Part shown: positions 15,836-23,114 of the stretch, in pieces
Layout: the number at the start of each line of letters is the position of its first letter
Position numbering within the stretch: the stretch's first letter is position 1
Assembly: GCA_904501795.1 (NCBI GenBank)
Contig: CAJGCK010000013.1
Location: forward strand, 1-24,130
DNA from: an uncultured Clostridia bacterium
GTDB lineage: Bacteria > Bacillota > Clostridia > Christensenellales > Borkfalkiaceae
DNA length: 24,130 nucleotides
Direction of reading: 5' to 3'
Notes under the pieces: generated by a model
The model's database searches: none
The model's input: only the letters and a program-made list of their open reading frames with translations
Told to the model about the DNA's origin: nothing
Translations under genes and position numbers: made by a program

Positions 15836-16665
15836 TATACCGCTACCTCAAACTTTTCATCTATTTTATTGTATTCATACCCTTCAAGCACGAAATCGTC
15901 TACCGTGAACTTATAAAAATCAGTTACTTCGGGATTGATTATAAGTTTAGGCGCTTCGAACTGCGGGTTTTCCATCATTTTCTTTACTACGGGAATATGT
16001 CTATCGTACAAATGCGCGTCCGCAATCACGTGAACGAGTTCGCCCACTTTTAAGTTAGAAACTTGCGCTAACATATGCATTAATACCGCGTATTGAACCA
16101 CGTTCCAGTTGTTTGCAACGGCAACGTCGTTAGAACGTTGGTTTAATATGCCGTTTAAAACGTTTCCGCTTACGTTAAAAGTCATTGAATAGGCGCAAGG
16201 ATATAAGTTCATTTCGTTTAAGTCTTGAAAATTGTATATATTGGTCATAATCCTTCTAGAAGACGGATTGTTTTTTAAATCGAAAAGCACTCTATCAACT
16301 TGATCGAACTTACCTTCTTTATAGTCGTGCTTGATGCCGAGTTGATAACCGTAAGCCTTGCCGATAGACCCCGTTTCATCAGCCCAAGAGTCCCAAATAT
16401 GACTGTTTAAGTCTTTAACGTTGTTGGACTTCTTTTGCCAAATCCACAATATTTCATCTACCGCCGATTTAAATGCCGTTCTTCTTAACGTTAGTATAGG
16501 AAACTCTTTCGTTAAATCGTAACGGTTTACTATACCGAATTTTTTAACGGTATGTGCGGGCGTGCCGTCTAACCAACGCGGACGAACGGGTAAGTCTTTA
16601 TCCGAAAAGCCGTTATTTATTATTTCGGTACAATTTTCAATAAAAATTTTATCTGCTATACTCAT
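15835..16665 (-). CDS. thyA: Thymidylate synthase (ThyA, Bacillus ThyA-type)
   Basis: This enzyme methylates dUMP to dTMP with 5,10-methylenetetrahydrofolate, producing dihydrofolate. Its 276 residues include Glu71 (EILWIWQ), the phosphate-binding Arg pair in NPSSRRIM, the catalytic Cys157 (LYPCAYSM), QRSND (176-180), Asn188, and His218/Tyr220 (DAHLY). The residue after the catalytic Cys is Ala, not the His of E. coli ThyA. This, and the overall similarity, match the B. subtilis ThyA subtype (LTPCVYE). The Shine-Dalgarno AGGAGA precedes the ATG, 9 nt after the SDR gene. Presence of ThyA and folA means that a ThyX-type flavin enzyme is not required. Confidence 0.96.
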   Translation of the reverse strand: MSIADKIFIENCTEIINNGFSDKDLPVRPRWLDGTPAHTVKKFGIVNRYDLTKEFPILTLRRTAFKSAVDEILWIWQKKSNNVKDLNSHIWDSWADETGSIGKAYGYQLGIKHDYKEGKFDQVDRVLFDLKNNPSSRRIMTNIYNFQDLNEMNLYPCAYSMTFNVSGNVLNGILNQRSNDVAVANNWNVVQYAVLMHMLAQVSNLKVGELVHVIADAHLYDRHIPVVKKMMENPQFEAPKLIINPEVTDFYKFTVDDFVLEGYEYNKIDEKFEVAV

Positions 16666-16674
16666 AGTTTTCTC

Positions 16675-17469
16675 CTAAAAAGCATCTTTCGTTTGTTTCT
16701 TCCATCGTGCGCGAATAAACCTTAAAACCAAGGGGCTTGGCACAATTTTTAATATAAAATACAAAAACTTGTTAAACCCACCGGGAATATAAACGGTTTT
16801 ATTCTTCTTTACCGCTTTAAGCGATTTTTTGGCAACGAACTCGGGCGTTTTTGCCGAAAGCTTGCCCCATAGTCCTTGCCGTTTTATGTCTTCTATTATA
16901 TCTGGACGAGTGAACACGCCACCGGGCATTACCGTGGTTACGTTAACGCCGTGACCTTTAAGTTCGTAGTGAAGTGCGGTAAACAAATTTTTTAACATGC
17001 ACTTAGTCGCGCTATATACCGCAAAATACGGCATAGGCGTTGCCCCCGACATGCTTGATATAACAAGTAAGTGCGTTTTTTCGTTTTGCGATTTAAAATT
17101 TAATAGTTGGTGCGTTAGGCAAACGGTTGCTTCTACGTTAACGCGAAGTTGAAAGGTCAGTTTTTCTAAAGTATAGTCTAAAAAACCCTTCTGCGTGTCT
17201 ACCCCCGCAACCATTACGAGTTTATTAAACGTTATACCTAAGCCTTTAATATAATCGATTAAACGTGTGCGTTCTTCTTCTTTAGTTAAATCGCAAGCGC
17301 AATATTTTATTTCGGCTTGCGAATTGATTTCTTTAAGCGCCACACACTCGTTTTTAAGTTTTTCTTCGCTTCTACCCGTTAAGAATAATTTGCAATTTTC
17401 CCGCGCTAATTGTTGCGCAAAAGCCCTACCTATTCCGCCCGTTGCTCCGCTAATAAACGCATAACTCAT
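16675..17469 (-). CDS. Short-chain dehydrogenase/reductase (SDR) family oxidoreductase
   Basis: A 264-residue classical SDR using NAD(P). The Rossmann motif is SGATGGIGRAFA near the N-terminus, with Arg in LTGRSEEKL suggesting NADPH preference. The catalytic Ser is in VISSMSG and the Tyr-Lys pair in YSATK. The usual NNAG is altered to VAGV. The C-terminal 30 residues are hydrophobic then basic (LYFILKIVPSPLVLRFIRARWKK), suggesting membrane association, as in lipid or sterol-type SDRs. The substrate is unknown. I chose the ATG at 17469, with AGGAT about 6 nt upstream; a TTG two codons earlier overlaps that site. It lies between the TM1266-like gene and thyA, with gaps of 8-9 nt. Confidence 0.88.
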   Translation of the reverse strand: MSYAFISGATGGIGRAFAQQLARENCKLFLTGRSEEKLKNECVALKEINSQAEIKYCACDLTKEEERTRLIDYIKGLGITFNKLVMVAGVDTQKGFLDYTLEKLTFQLRVNVEATVCLTHQLLNFKSQNEKTHLLVISSMSGATPMPYFAVYSATKCMLKNLFTALHYELKGHGVNVTTVMPGGVFTRPDIIEDIKRQGLWGKLSAKTPEFVAKKSLKAVKKNKTVYIPGGFNKFLYFILKIVPSPLVLRFIRARWKKQTKDAF

Positions 17470-17477
17470 TATCAATC

Positions 17478-17720
17478 CTATTTCGTAGTTAGAACCTTAC
17501 TGGTAACGCCGTCTATCATACCTAGCTTACCGCTTAACGAATTTATTTCGGTAATAGGCGCGTCCATTATAATACAAATAACCGAAACACCCCTGTCTTT
17601 TATCGGTATGCCTTGCCTACATAAGATATCGTTTCTATAAGCGTGTAGAGTTGCGTTTACTTTTTCTACCGCTTCTGCGGAATATACCATTATCGAAACT
17701 ATTGCAATCTTGTTTTCCAT
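17478..17720 (-). CDS. TM1266-family putative iron-only hydrogenase system regulator
   Basis: An 80-residue protein with a ferredoxin-like (ACT/NikR C-terminal-like) fold pattern. The family signatures IAIVSIMVYSAEAVEKVNATLHAY, ILCRQGIPIKDRGVSVICIIMDAP and NSLSGKLGMIDGV are evident. In anaerobes this family lies beside [FeFe]-hydrogenase genes or maturases (HydE/F/G) and is proposed to sense or regulate that system; the ligand is unknown. None of those genes is in this window. It heads a close-packed cluster with an SDR, thyA and folA. A GGAGC Shine-Dalgarno and a candidate promoter overlapping the sigK stop lie upstream. Confidence 0.82.
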   Translation of the reverse strand: MENKIAIVSIMVYSAEAVEKVNATLHAYRNDILCRQGIPIKDRGVSVICIIMDAPITEINSLSGKLGMIDGVTSKVLTTK

Positions 17721-17740
17721 ATCTTTTGCTCCTTTTATTT

Positions 17741-17769
17741 ATTTTATCACAACTATCCGTTTTTAGCAA
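17741..17769 (-). promoter_or_regulatory. Candidate promoter of the TM1266-like/SDR/thyA/folA cluster
   Basis: On the minus strand, TTGCTA (17764-17769, overlapping the sigK stop) lies 17 nt from TAAAAT (17741-17746), which is preceded by an extended -10 TG. The leader would be about 14 nt, containing the GGAGC ribosome binding site. This would let the thyA-folA genes be expressed in growth, independently of sigK. Confidence 0.45.
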
Positions 17770-18467
17770 TAGAATTGCCCTTTTTTAATGGACTGTTGCA
17801 ATTTTTCTATAGCTTTTTTTTCTATTCGCGAGACGTATGAGCGTGAAATTTTTAAAAACGTTGCCACTTCTCGCTGAGCGTACGGGCGTTTACATTTAAG
17901 TCCGTAGCGTAAACATATTATCGTAAACTCTCTTTTACTTAAAATCTTTTTTACTCGCTCTATTAATTTTTCACTCTCTATACTTCTATCCACGGACGCA
18001 AACACGCCGTCTTCTTTCTCGCAAAGCACGTCCATAAGAGTTAGGTTGTTCCCTTCGTTGTCACGGCCAACCGAGTCGAGCAACGATACTTCGTTTTTAT
18101 ATTTTTTATTTGCGCGAAGTAACATTAAAATCTCGTTCTCTATGCACCGCGCCGTATACGTCGCAAGTTGCGTGCCTTTTTTTGGCGAAAAGGTATTTAC
18201 TGCTTTAATTAAACCTATGCTTCCAACCGAAATCAAGTCGTCCTGTTCTAAACAACCAGCGTATTTTTTTACTATATGCGCAACCAACCTCATATTGTGA
18301 TTTATAAGTTTATCTTTCGCGTCTTTATCGCCACTTAGCGCACGTGTTATGCACTCGGCTTCTTCTTTTTCTGAAAGCGGTTTAGGAAACGAACCGTTTT
18401 TGCCCGTTATTGCGCCCGCAAAAAATATTAGTTTAGAAAAAAAATAAGAAATGGTTTCTAAGAACAT
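17763..18467 (-). CDS. sigK: RNA polymerase sporulation sigma factor SigK
   Basis: A late mother-cell sigma factor of the sigma-70 family, directing coat, cortex and maturation genes. It has 234 residues from the chosen start. The hydrophobic N-terminus MFLETISYFFSKLIFFAGAI is the typical SigK pro-sequence. Region 2 shows LINHNMRLVAHIVKKY, DLISVGSIGLIKAVNTFSPKKGTQLATYTARCIENEILM, and region 4 shows YAQREVATFLKISRSYVSRIEKKA. I chose the ATG at 18467 because AAGGGGGA lies just upstream and the product then begins like other SigK proteins. An upstream in-frame start 14 codons earlier has no such site. The gene is intact, with no skin-type insertion. A possible SigE promoter lies upstream. Confidence 0.93.
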   Translation of the reverse strand: MFLETISYFFSKLIFFAGAITGKNGSFPKPLSEKEEAECITRALSGDKDAKDKLINHNMRLVAHIVKKYAGCLEQDDLISVGSIGLIKAVNTFSPKKGTQLATYTARCIENEILMLLRANKKYKNEVSLLDSVGRDNEGNNLTLMDVLCEKEDGVFASVDRSIESEKLIERVKKILSKREFTIICLRYGLKCKRPYAQREVATFLKISRSYVSRIEKKAIEKLQQSIKKGQFYC

Positions 18468-18497
18468 ACAATCCCCCTTAAATATACGGAATACTAA

Positions 18498-18505
18498 TTT
18501 GTATG
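18498..18505 (-). promoter_or_regulatory. Possible SigE-type -10 element of sigK
   Basis: On the minus strand CATACAAA resembles the SigE -10 consensus (CATACA followed by any base but G, then T) with one mismatch. It lies about 30 nt before the sigK ATG. In B. subtilis sigK is transcribed by SigE. The -35 is not convincing, so this is tentative. Confidence 0.3.
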
Positions 18506-18578
18506 CCACGCCCGTTGATTTAGGCGCTAAAACAAAAAAATATTTTATTTTCTTTGTCCTTTTTTGGTCATATACCGC

Positions 18579-18606
18579 TTGAATTTTTTGCGTTTAGGAT
18601 TATACT
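18579..18606 (+). promoter_or_regulatory. Weak candidate promoter upstream of the 185-residue membrane protein
   Basis: TTGAAT (18579-18584), a 16-nt spacer and TATACT (18601-18606) in the sigK-divergent gap. It would give a leader of about 140 nt. The gap also holds a bulged hairpin around 18675-18700. No sporulation-sigma promoter stood out for this gene. Confidence 0.25.
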
Positions 18607-18755
18607 TTTTACCTAGCGTTTGGAAAAAAATTTTTTGGGGAGGGTTTTTATAATATTAGAGTTTAGCGTGTTAAATAACATCGGGTACCACGCCCGTTAT
18701 AATTATTTTTATTCTAAAAACGAAGCTGTAACTGCTCTCCCGTAGAGGTGTATTT

Positions 18756-19313
18756 ATGGATTTCGTTAACGTTTACAATTTTTTTGCTTTTTACAGTCCG
18801 CCCGTTTTGATTATCGCGTTTTTACTTTTCGTTATTCAAACGGTGCTTGAACTCTTCATTAAAAAAAACGGCTTGATTAAAAACTTTTTACCCTTTTTAA
18901 TCGGCATAGTTTTTCACCTTGCTTATAATAGCATTTTCGTGGAAAAACGTTTTTCGTTTACCGAAGAAACCGTTTCTATGGGTATCGTTAGCGCAACGTT
19001 ATGCGTTATGGTAAAAGGTATTATAAACCGCATAAAAAACGGCAATTCAGTAGATATAGGCGACGGCGTTCGTTTAGTTATCGAAGGACTTTTGCGCGAT
19101 TACGTTAACCACGATTTGTTGTCGGTGGCTTCGGTTGCGGTTGAAACGGTTATTGACGAAGAGATTTTTAACGGAAACAAAAACGAACAAGTTATCATTG
19201 AAAAAGTGGCAAAAACCATTAAAGACTATTCGTTAGAAAGCGTTTCCGATTGTCAAATTAAAAACTTGGCTTCGCTTACCGTAGAAAGTGTTAAAAAATT
19301 GAAACAACAATAA
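18756..19313 (+). CDS. Hypothetical membrane protein with holin-like N-terminal region
   Basis: I do not recognise this 185-residue protein. It has three hydrophobic segments (about 11-33, 43-61 and 72-88) with a basic linker KKNGLIKN between the first two. A soluble, helix-rich, acidic/basic C-terminal half (about 95-185) has no cysteines in its first part and ends KKLKQQ. The arrangement of the first 90 residues (helix, basic linker, FLPFLIGIVF helix, then SMGIVSATLCVMVKGI) loosely resembles small phage holins of the Hol44 type, but the C-terminal half does not. GAGGTG lies 5 nt before the ATG. It sits between sigK and gerA and has its own terminator, so it is a single-gene unit. A sporulation role is suggested only by location. 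Confidence 0.75.
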   Translation: MDFVNVYNFFAFYSPPVLIIAFLLFVIQTVLELFIKKNGLIKNFLPFLIGIVFHLAYNSIFVEKRFSFTEETVSMGIVSATLCVMVKGIINRIKNGNSVDIGDGVRLVIEGLLRDYVNHDLLSVASVAVETVIDEEIFNGNKNEQVIIEKVAKTIKDYSLESVSDCQIKNLASLTVESVKKLKQQ

Positions 19314-19321
19314 ATTTTTTT

Positions 19322-19352
19322 GGCAATTCCCCTTGGGGAGTTGCCTTTTTTT
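19322..19352 (+). terminator. Rho-independent terminator before gerAA
   Basis: An 11-bp stem (19322-19332 with 19335-19345, one G-T pair) with a tiny loop, followed by seven T (19346-19352). It ends the preceding membrane-protein gene, and its T-run abuts the predicted gerAA -35. Confidence 0.88.
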
Positions 19353-19381
19353 GAATAATTAACCGCCGTTTGCCCACGCTA
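19353..19381 (+). promoter_or_regulatory. Possible SigG-type promoter of the gerA operon
   Basis: GAATA (19353-19357) fits the forespore SigG -35. It is followed after 17 nt by CACGCTA (19375-19381), which matches the CATNNTA -10 with one change. gerA operons are SigG-dependent in B. subtilis. The predicted transcription start falls at the ATG (19387), with no Shine-Dalgarno, implying a leaderless message. Confidence 0.4.
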
Positions 19382-19386
19382 CAAAT

Positions 19387-20832
19387 ATGAAAATAACTTC
19401 TTCATTAGACAAAAATCAACGGGCGTTAAAAAGCCAACTAGAATCAGACGACATCACTTTTTTGCCCGTTTCGATAAAAAAACGCAAGGGAACTATAATC
19501 TTTTTGAAAGATATTGCCGATAAAAAAAGCGTGGGCGAGTTGGTTCTTAAACCGATAAAAGATTTGAACGGAAATATCACCGTTAAAAAACTTGAAAACG
19601 CTTTTTTAAGCCCCGAAAAGAAAACGGTTGACACGGTGGAGCAATTGATTGAAGAGATTATGCTTGGCAACACCGCCTTTTTGCTTGACGGAATAGACGT
19701 GGCTTTTTCGTTCGACTTAAAGGTGTTTGAAAAACGAGCCATTACCGAGCCACCTACTTCCGCCGTTATTAAAGGCCCGAGAGAAGGGTTTGTTGAGAGT
19801 ATTGCGGTTAACGTCAGTTTGATGCGCCGTAGAATTAAAAGCCCGTCACTTAAAATTGAAAACCTTACAATCGGTAAATTTAGTAAAACGCCCGTTGCCC
19901 TTTGTTATATAAGCGAAGTGGTTGACCCTTCGCTAGTAAAAGCGCTTAGGCAAAAATTAAAAAATATCGATATAGACGCCGTTTTAGATTCTTCTTACGT
20001 TGCAAAACTTATCGGCGAACACCAAACTTCGTTATTTAAGCAGGTGGGAAACACCGAAAAACCCGATATTCTCTCCGCAAAAATCTTAGAAGGTAGAGTG
20101 GCTATTTTCGTAGACGGCTCGCCGATAGCCCTTACCGTTCCCTATTTACTCGTTGAAGATTTCCAAAGTCCTAGCGATTATTACAACTCGCCCTATAGCG
20201 CGAATATGGCGCGTTCGTTACGACTTTTGTCGGTTATGGTGTCTATTCTACTGCCCGCTTTTTTCGTGGCGTCAGAACTGTTCCATTTGCAACTTATCCC
20301 GCTGAGTTTTTTACTAACCATAGTAAACAGCATAAAAGGTATTCCGCTATCGCCTAGTTTCGAGATGTTTTTTACCCTTCTAATATTTGAAATTTTAAAC
20401 GAAGCGAGCGTTCGTATGCCGAGATACGTGGGCATGGTCGTTTCTATCGTCGGCGGTTTGGTCTTGGGCGAAACTGCTGTTAACGCGGGTATTATTTCCG
20501 CACCGACGTTGATGATAGTTGCCTTTTCGGGCATTTGTTTGTTTACCGTGCCCGAACTTGAGCAAGTCTTTTCAATTATTAGGTTGCTATTTTTATTCAT
20601 AGGCGGGTCGTTAGGCGGATATGGGCTTATTTTAGCCATTTGCTTTTTAATTATTTATTTGGTTTCGTTCGAAAGTTTTAACACGCCACTTATGGCACCC
20701 TTTTCGCCCATCGTTAAAGAAGACTTAAAAGACGGCATCTATAAGGGCTTTTTATGCGAGCAAGTTTATAGGCCGAAGTCTATTAAAAACGTCAACGCAA
20801 AACGCCAAAATATTAAGGAGATGAAAAAATGA
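19387..20832 (+). CDS. gerAA: Spore germination receptor subunit GerAA
   Basis: The A subunit of the GerA-type germinant receptor in the inner spore membrane; these complexes sense nutrients and act as ligand-gated ion channels. It has 481 residues: a soluble N-terminal domain (about 1-270), then a membrane domain (about 277-435) with several hydrophobic helices. Family landmarks visible are EIMLGNTAFLLDG, VIKGPREGFVES, SLMRRRIKSPSLK, PDILSAKILEGRVAIFVDGSP, EDFQSPSDYY, and the conserved membrane segment ILNEASVRMPRYVG. The ATG has no ribosome binding site upstream. The stop overlaps the gerAB start (ATGA). No other methionine lies near the N-terminus, so I keep this start. Confidence 0.95.
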   Translation: MKITSSLDKNQRALKSQLESDDITFLPVSIKKRKGTIIFLKDIADKKSVGELVLKPIKDLNGNITVKKLENAFLSPEKKTVDTVEQLIEEIMLGNTAFLLDGIDVAFSFDLKVFEKRAITEPPTSAVIKGPREGFVESIAVNVSLMRRRIKSPSLKIENLTIGKFSKTPVALCYISEVVDPSLVKALRQKLKNIDIDAVLDSSYVAKLIGEHQTSLFKQVGNTEKPDILSAKILEGRVAIFVDGSPIALTVPYLLVEDFQSPSDYYNSPYSANMARSLRLLSVMVSILLPAFFVASELFHLQLIPLSFLLTIVNSIKGIPLSPSFEMFFTLLIFEILNEASVRMPRYVGMVVSIVGGLVLGETAVNAGIISAPTLMIVAFSGICLFTVPELEQVFSIIRLLFLFIGGSLGGYGLILAICFLIIYLVSFESFNTPLMAPFSPIVKEDLKDGIYKGFLCEQVYRPKSIKNVNAKRQNIKEMKK

Positions 20833-21914
20833 AATTTCAACTAAAAACACGGCAAGTTTGCCTATTCTTTATCGCCTTTTTACCCGTTAGTAAGCTTTTT
20901 ACTATGCCGAGTATTATTGCTGGTTGCGCAAGTGAAGATATGTGGATATCTACACTCATTAATTTGTTGCTTGACTTGATCACGCTATCTTTCGTGCTAT
21001 GGACGTGTAAGAAAACTAAAACGGACTTTTTCGGGTTGCTTGAACTAAACTTTGGTAAACTTGGTAGCAAAATTATTTTGCTGTTGTATTTTTTTACCTT
21101 CTTTTTTAAGGCGTTACTTCCTATTAACCAACAAAAGACGTACGTTGAGTTAACTCTTTACGAAACTTTGCCGAGTTTTTTGAATTTCTTACCCTTCTTT
21201 TTGGTCAGTTTCTTTTTTTGTTGCAAACGGATAAGGGTGCTTGGTAGAGTTGCCGATATATTTTGGGTTATAACGCTAATAGGCTTGATTTTAATTTTCT
21301 TGCTCTCATTTACAAACAGTGATTTTTCCGCCGTTTTGCCTATCGGCGCGCAGGGATTTATAAATCAGTCTAAAGGAGCGTTTTATTCGTTTAACTGGTT
21401 CGGCGATTGCGCTTACCTAATGTTTTTTATCGGGCAATTTCAGGTTAAAAAGAACGACTGCGTAAAAGTGTTTTTATCATATTTAATACCAGGGCTATTC
21501 GTGGTGTTTTTTATGATTATTTTTTACGGAGTGTTCACTTCTATTGCGTTTAGACAAATTTTTGCACTTACCGAAATCTCTAAGTACACCATAGTTATAA
21601 ACAATATCGGTAGGTTCGACTACGTGGGAATAATTTGTATTTTAGCGTCCAACTTTTTTGCCTTGGCGCTTCCGCTTTATTTTGCTTCGCTTACCCTTAA
21701 TAAAATATTTAATATCAAACCGTGGATTTGCTCTCTAATAGTCAACGGGTTAACCTGTTTTTGCGTTTTAGCGTTTGCCGAACATTTTGCTTCGATTGAA
21801 AAGTTTTTGTCCGTTTACGGAAACGCGCTGTTCTTTATAACTGCAAACGTTTTGCCCATTATTACTTGCGTTCTAAAAAAGGAGAATAAAGAAAATGAAG
21901 TTAGTGCATGCTAA
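20829..21914 (+). CDS. gerAB: Spore germination receptor subunit GerAB
   Basis: The B subunit of the germinant receptor, a membrane protein of the amino acid/polyamine transporter superfamily and the likely germinant-binding part. Its 361 residues are largely hydrophobic with about ten predicted helices. It starts MKFQLKTRQVCLFFIAFLPVSKLFTMPSI, matching the family N-terminus in which the first helix carries a P-x-K-L-x-x-x-P pattern. AAGGAG lies 9 nt before the ATG inside gerAA, and the ends overlap (ATGA). It overlaps gerAC by 20 nt. The bound nutrient cannot be predicted from sequence. Confidence 0.93.
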   Translation: MKFQLKTRQVCLFFIAFLPVSKLFTMPSIIAGCASEDMWISTLINLLLDLITLSFVLWTCKKTKTDFFGLLELNFGKLGSKIILLLYFFTFFFKALLPINQQKTYVELTLYETLPSFLNFLPFFLVSFFFCCKRIRVLGRVADIFWVITLIGLILIFLLSFTNSDFSAVLPIGAQGFINQSKGAFYSFNWFGDCAYLMFFIGQFQVKKNDCVKVFLSYLIPGLFVVFFMIIFYGVFTSIAFRQIFALTEISKYTIVINNIGRFDYVGIICILASNFFALALPLYFASLTLNKIFNIKPWICSLIVNGLTCFCVLAFAEHFASIEKFLSVYGNALFFITANVLPIITCVLKKENKENEVSAC

Positions 21915-23067
21915 AATCGCTATGCTGATTACCCTACTTTTATCTGCGATATTTTTTACCAACGACTTTGGGCTTATCGATATAGAAAAAACCGCCATAG
22001 TAACGGCAATTGCCATCGACCAAACGGACGATGAATATTCCGTTTCTATGGAAATTGCCGTGCCCGAGTCAAATAAACTTGCCGAAAACAAAAAGGCGCT
22101 ATTATCTGGAAAAGGAAAAACGGTTAGCGGTGCTATCAGGGATATGGGCGATACTTCGGGGTGGTACCCTAAACTGTATTTTTGCAACCTTATAATTTTG
22201 GGCCAGTCGGTTGCACAAAACAACGTTATTAAAGTTTTAGACTATTTTGCCAAAACGTTGCGTATTCAAGACTCGGCGACGGTGGTACTTGCTGAAAATA
22301 CGGCGAAAGAACTTTTAGAGTCGACGTCACCGTTAGACAATATTTCTTCGTTTGCCCTTCAAAAAATCTTGCTAAAAAACCCCGGGTTTGATAACGACGT
22401 TGCTAATATCGACGTTAAAACTTTTTGCGCCGATTACTATTCTAAAAACGCTTCATCTCTAATGCCGAAGGTGAGTATTATTCGCCAAGAAAATACAGAC
22501 AATAGCAACCAAACCACCAAAGACGAAAGCACAAAAACGGGCGGAAACACCGTTTTTAACGCCACTAAAACGGCGCTATTTAAAAACGGCAAACTCGTTG
22601 GCGAATTAAACGAAAATCAAACGTTTATTTATAACCTTATTATGCACCCTTCTAAAGAAACCGCTCTAAAAGTCAACGGAGTAGATGAAGCGGGAGAGAA
22701 AACGGACTACCTTTTGACCGTTGTAGATAATAAACGCAAAATTTCTCTTGGCGCGGATAGATATAATTTAGACCTTAATATTTCACTTAACCTTTTTTGC
22801 CGTATCGCCGACCAAAACTCTAAACAATCTAAAACGACCTATACCGAGAACGAATATATGGATATAAAAATTATAAAAAAGGCGGAAGAACAACTTTATA
22901 ACGATATCAATTCGCTTATAGAAGTTTCAAAGACGTCAGGGTGTGATTTTTTAAGGGTTAACGATCTACTGTACAGATACTGTCACAAATACTACCCCGT
23001 TTATAAAGACAGTTATCTTTCGGTGTTTACGCCAAAAATTTCGGTTAGCGTATCCGGACAAAAATAA
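21895..23067 (+). CDS. gerAC: Spore germination receptor subunit GerAC, without lipobox
   Basis: The C subunit of the germinant receptor, normally a lipoprotein on the outer face of the inner spore membrane. Its 390 residues and order in the operon are typical. The N-terminal hydrophobic segment (about 9-22) is followed by DFGLIDIEKTAIVTAIAID, which aligns with the family C-W-D-x-R-E-L...AIxxAIGID start but has no cysteine; the first Cys is near residue 100. It therefore cannot be lipid-modified in the usual way and may stay anchored by an uncleaved N-terminal helix. The C-terminal domain looks complete (LGADRYNLDLNISL..., KIIKKAEEQLYNDINSLIE). GGAG precedes the ATG inside gerAB. Confidence 0.92.
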   Translation: MKLVHAKIAMLITLLLSAIFFTNDFGLIDIEKTAIVTAIAIDQTDDEYSVSMEIAVPESNKLAENKKALLSGKGKTVSGAIRDMGDTSGWYPKLYFCNLIILGQSVAQNNVIKVLDYFAKTLRIQDSATVVLAENTAKELLESTSPLDNISSFALQKILLKNPGFDNDVANIDVKTFCADYYSKNASSLMPKVSIIRQENTDNSNQTTKDESTKTGGNTVFNATKTALFKNGKLVGELNENQTFIYNLIMHPSKETALKVNGVDEAGEKTDYLLTVVDNKRKISLGADRYNLDLNISLNLFCRIADQNSKQSKTTYTENEYMDIKIIKKAEEQLYNDINSLIEVSKTSGCDFLRVNDLLYRYCHKYYPVYKDSYLSVFTPKISVSVSGQK

Positions 23068-23078
23068 CCTTCTTTTGC

Positions 23079-23108
23079 TTGACACGTCGACTTTTGGTGG
23101 TTTACAAT
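23079..23108 (+). promoter_or_regulatory. Sigma-A-type promoter of the ttcA-like gene
   Basis: TTGACA (23079-23084), an 18-nt spacer and TACAAT (23103-23108). The expected transcription start, 7 nt past the -10, is position 23115, the A of the ATG. No Shine-Dalgarno lies at usable distance (GGTGG is 14 nt upstream and before the -10). Confidence 0.6.
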
Positions 23109-23114
23109 TTAAAT

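Noticed and set aside
17763..18467. skin-type insertion in sigK
   Set aside because: The sigK frame is continuous from pro-sequence to region 4, so no excision event is needed.
18468..18509. 14-residue N-terminal extension of SigK
   Set aside because: The strong AAGGGGGA site and the standard SigK N-terminus support the ATG at 18467.
18501..18517. 17-bp match (GTATGCCACGCCCGTTG) to a site in parE near 4364
   Set aside because: In parE it encodes the fixed DNGRGIP motif, so it cannot be a free element there; the match is most likely chance with biased codons.
18688..18698. 11-bp repeat CCACGCCCGTT in the sigK-divergent gap (also at 18506-18516)
   Set aside because: Only two copies, not symmetrical, and the CGCCCGTT word is common throughout the window; too weak to call an operator.
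20193..20639. 148-codon open frame opposite gerAA
   Set aside because: It mirrors the conserved GerAA membrane domain; composition is that of an antisense shadow and there is no start context.
23079..23114. TTG-started N-terminal extension of the ttcA-like protein
   Set aside because: It would encode 12 extra residues across a consensus -35 box with no ribosome binding site; the ATG at 23115 fits the family.
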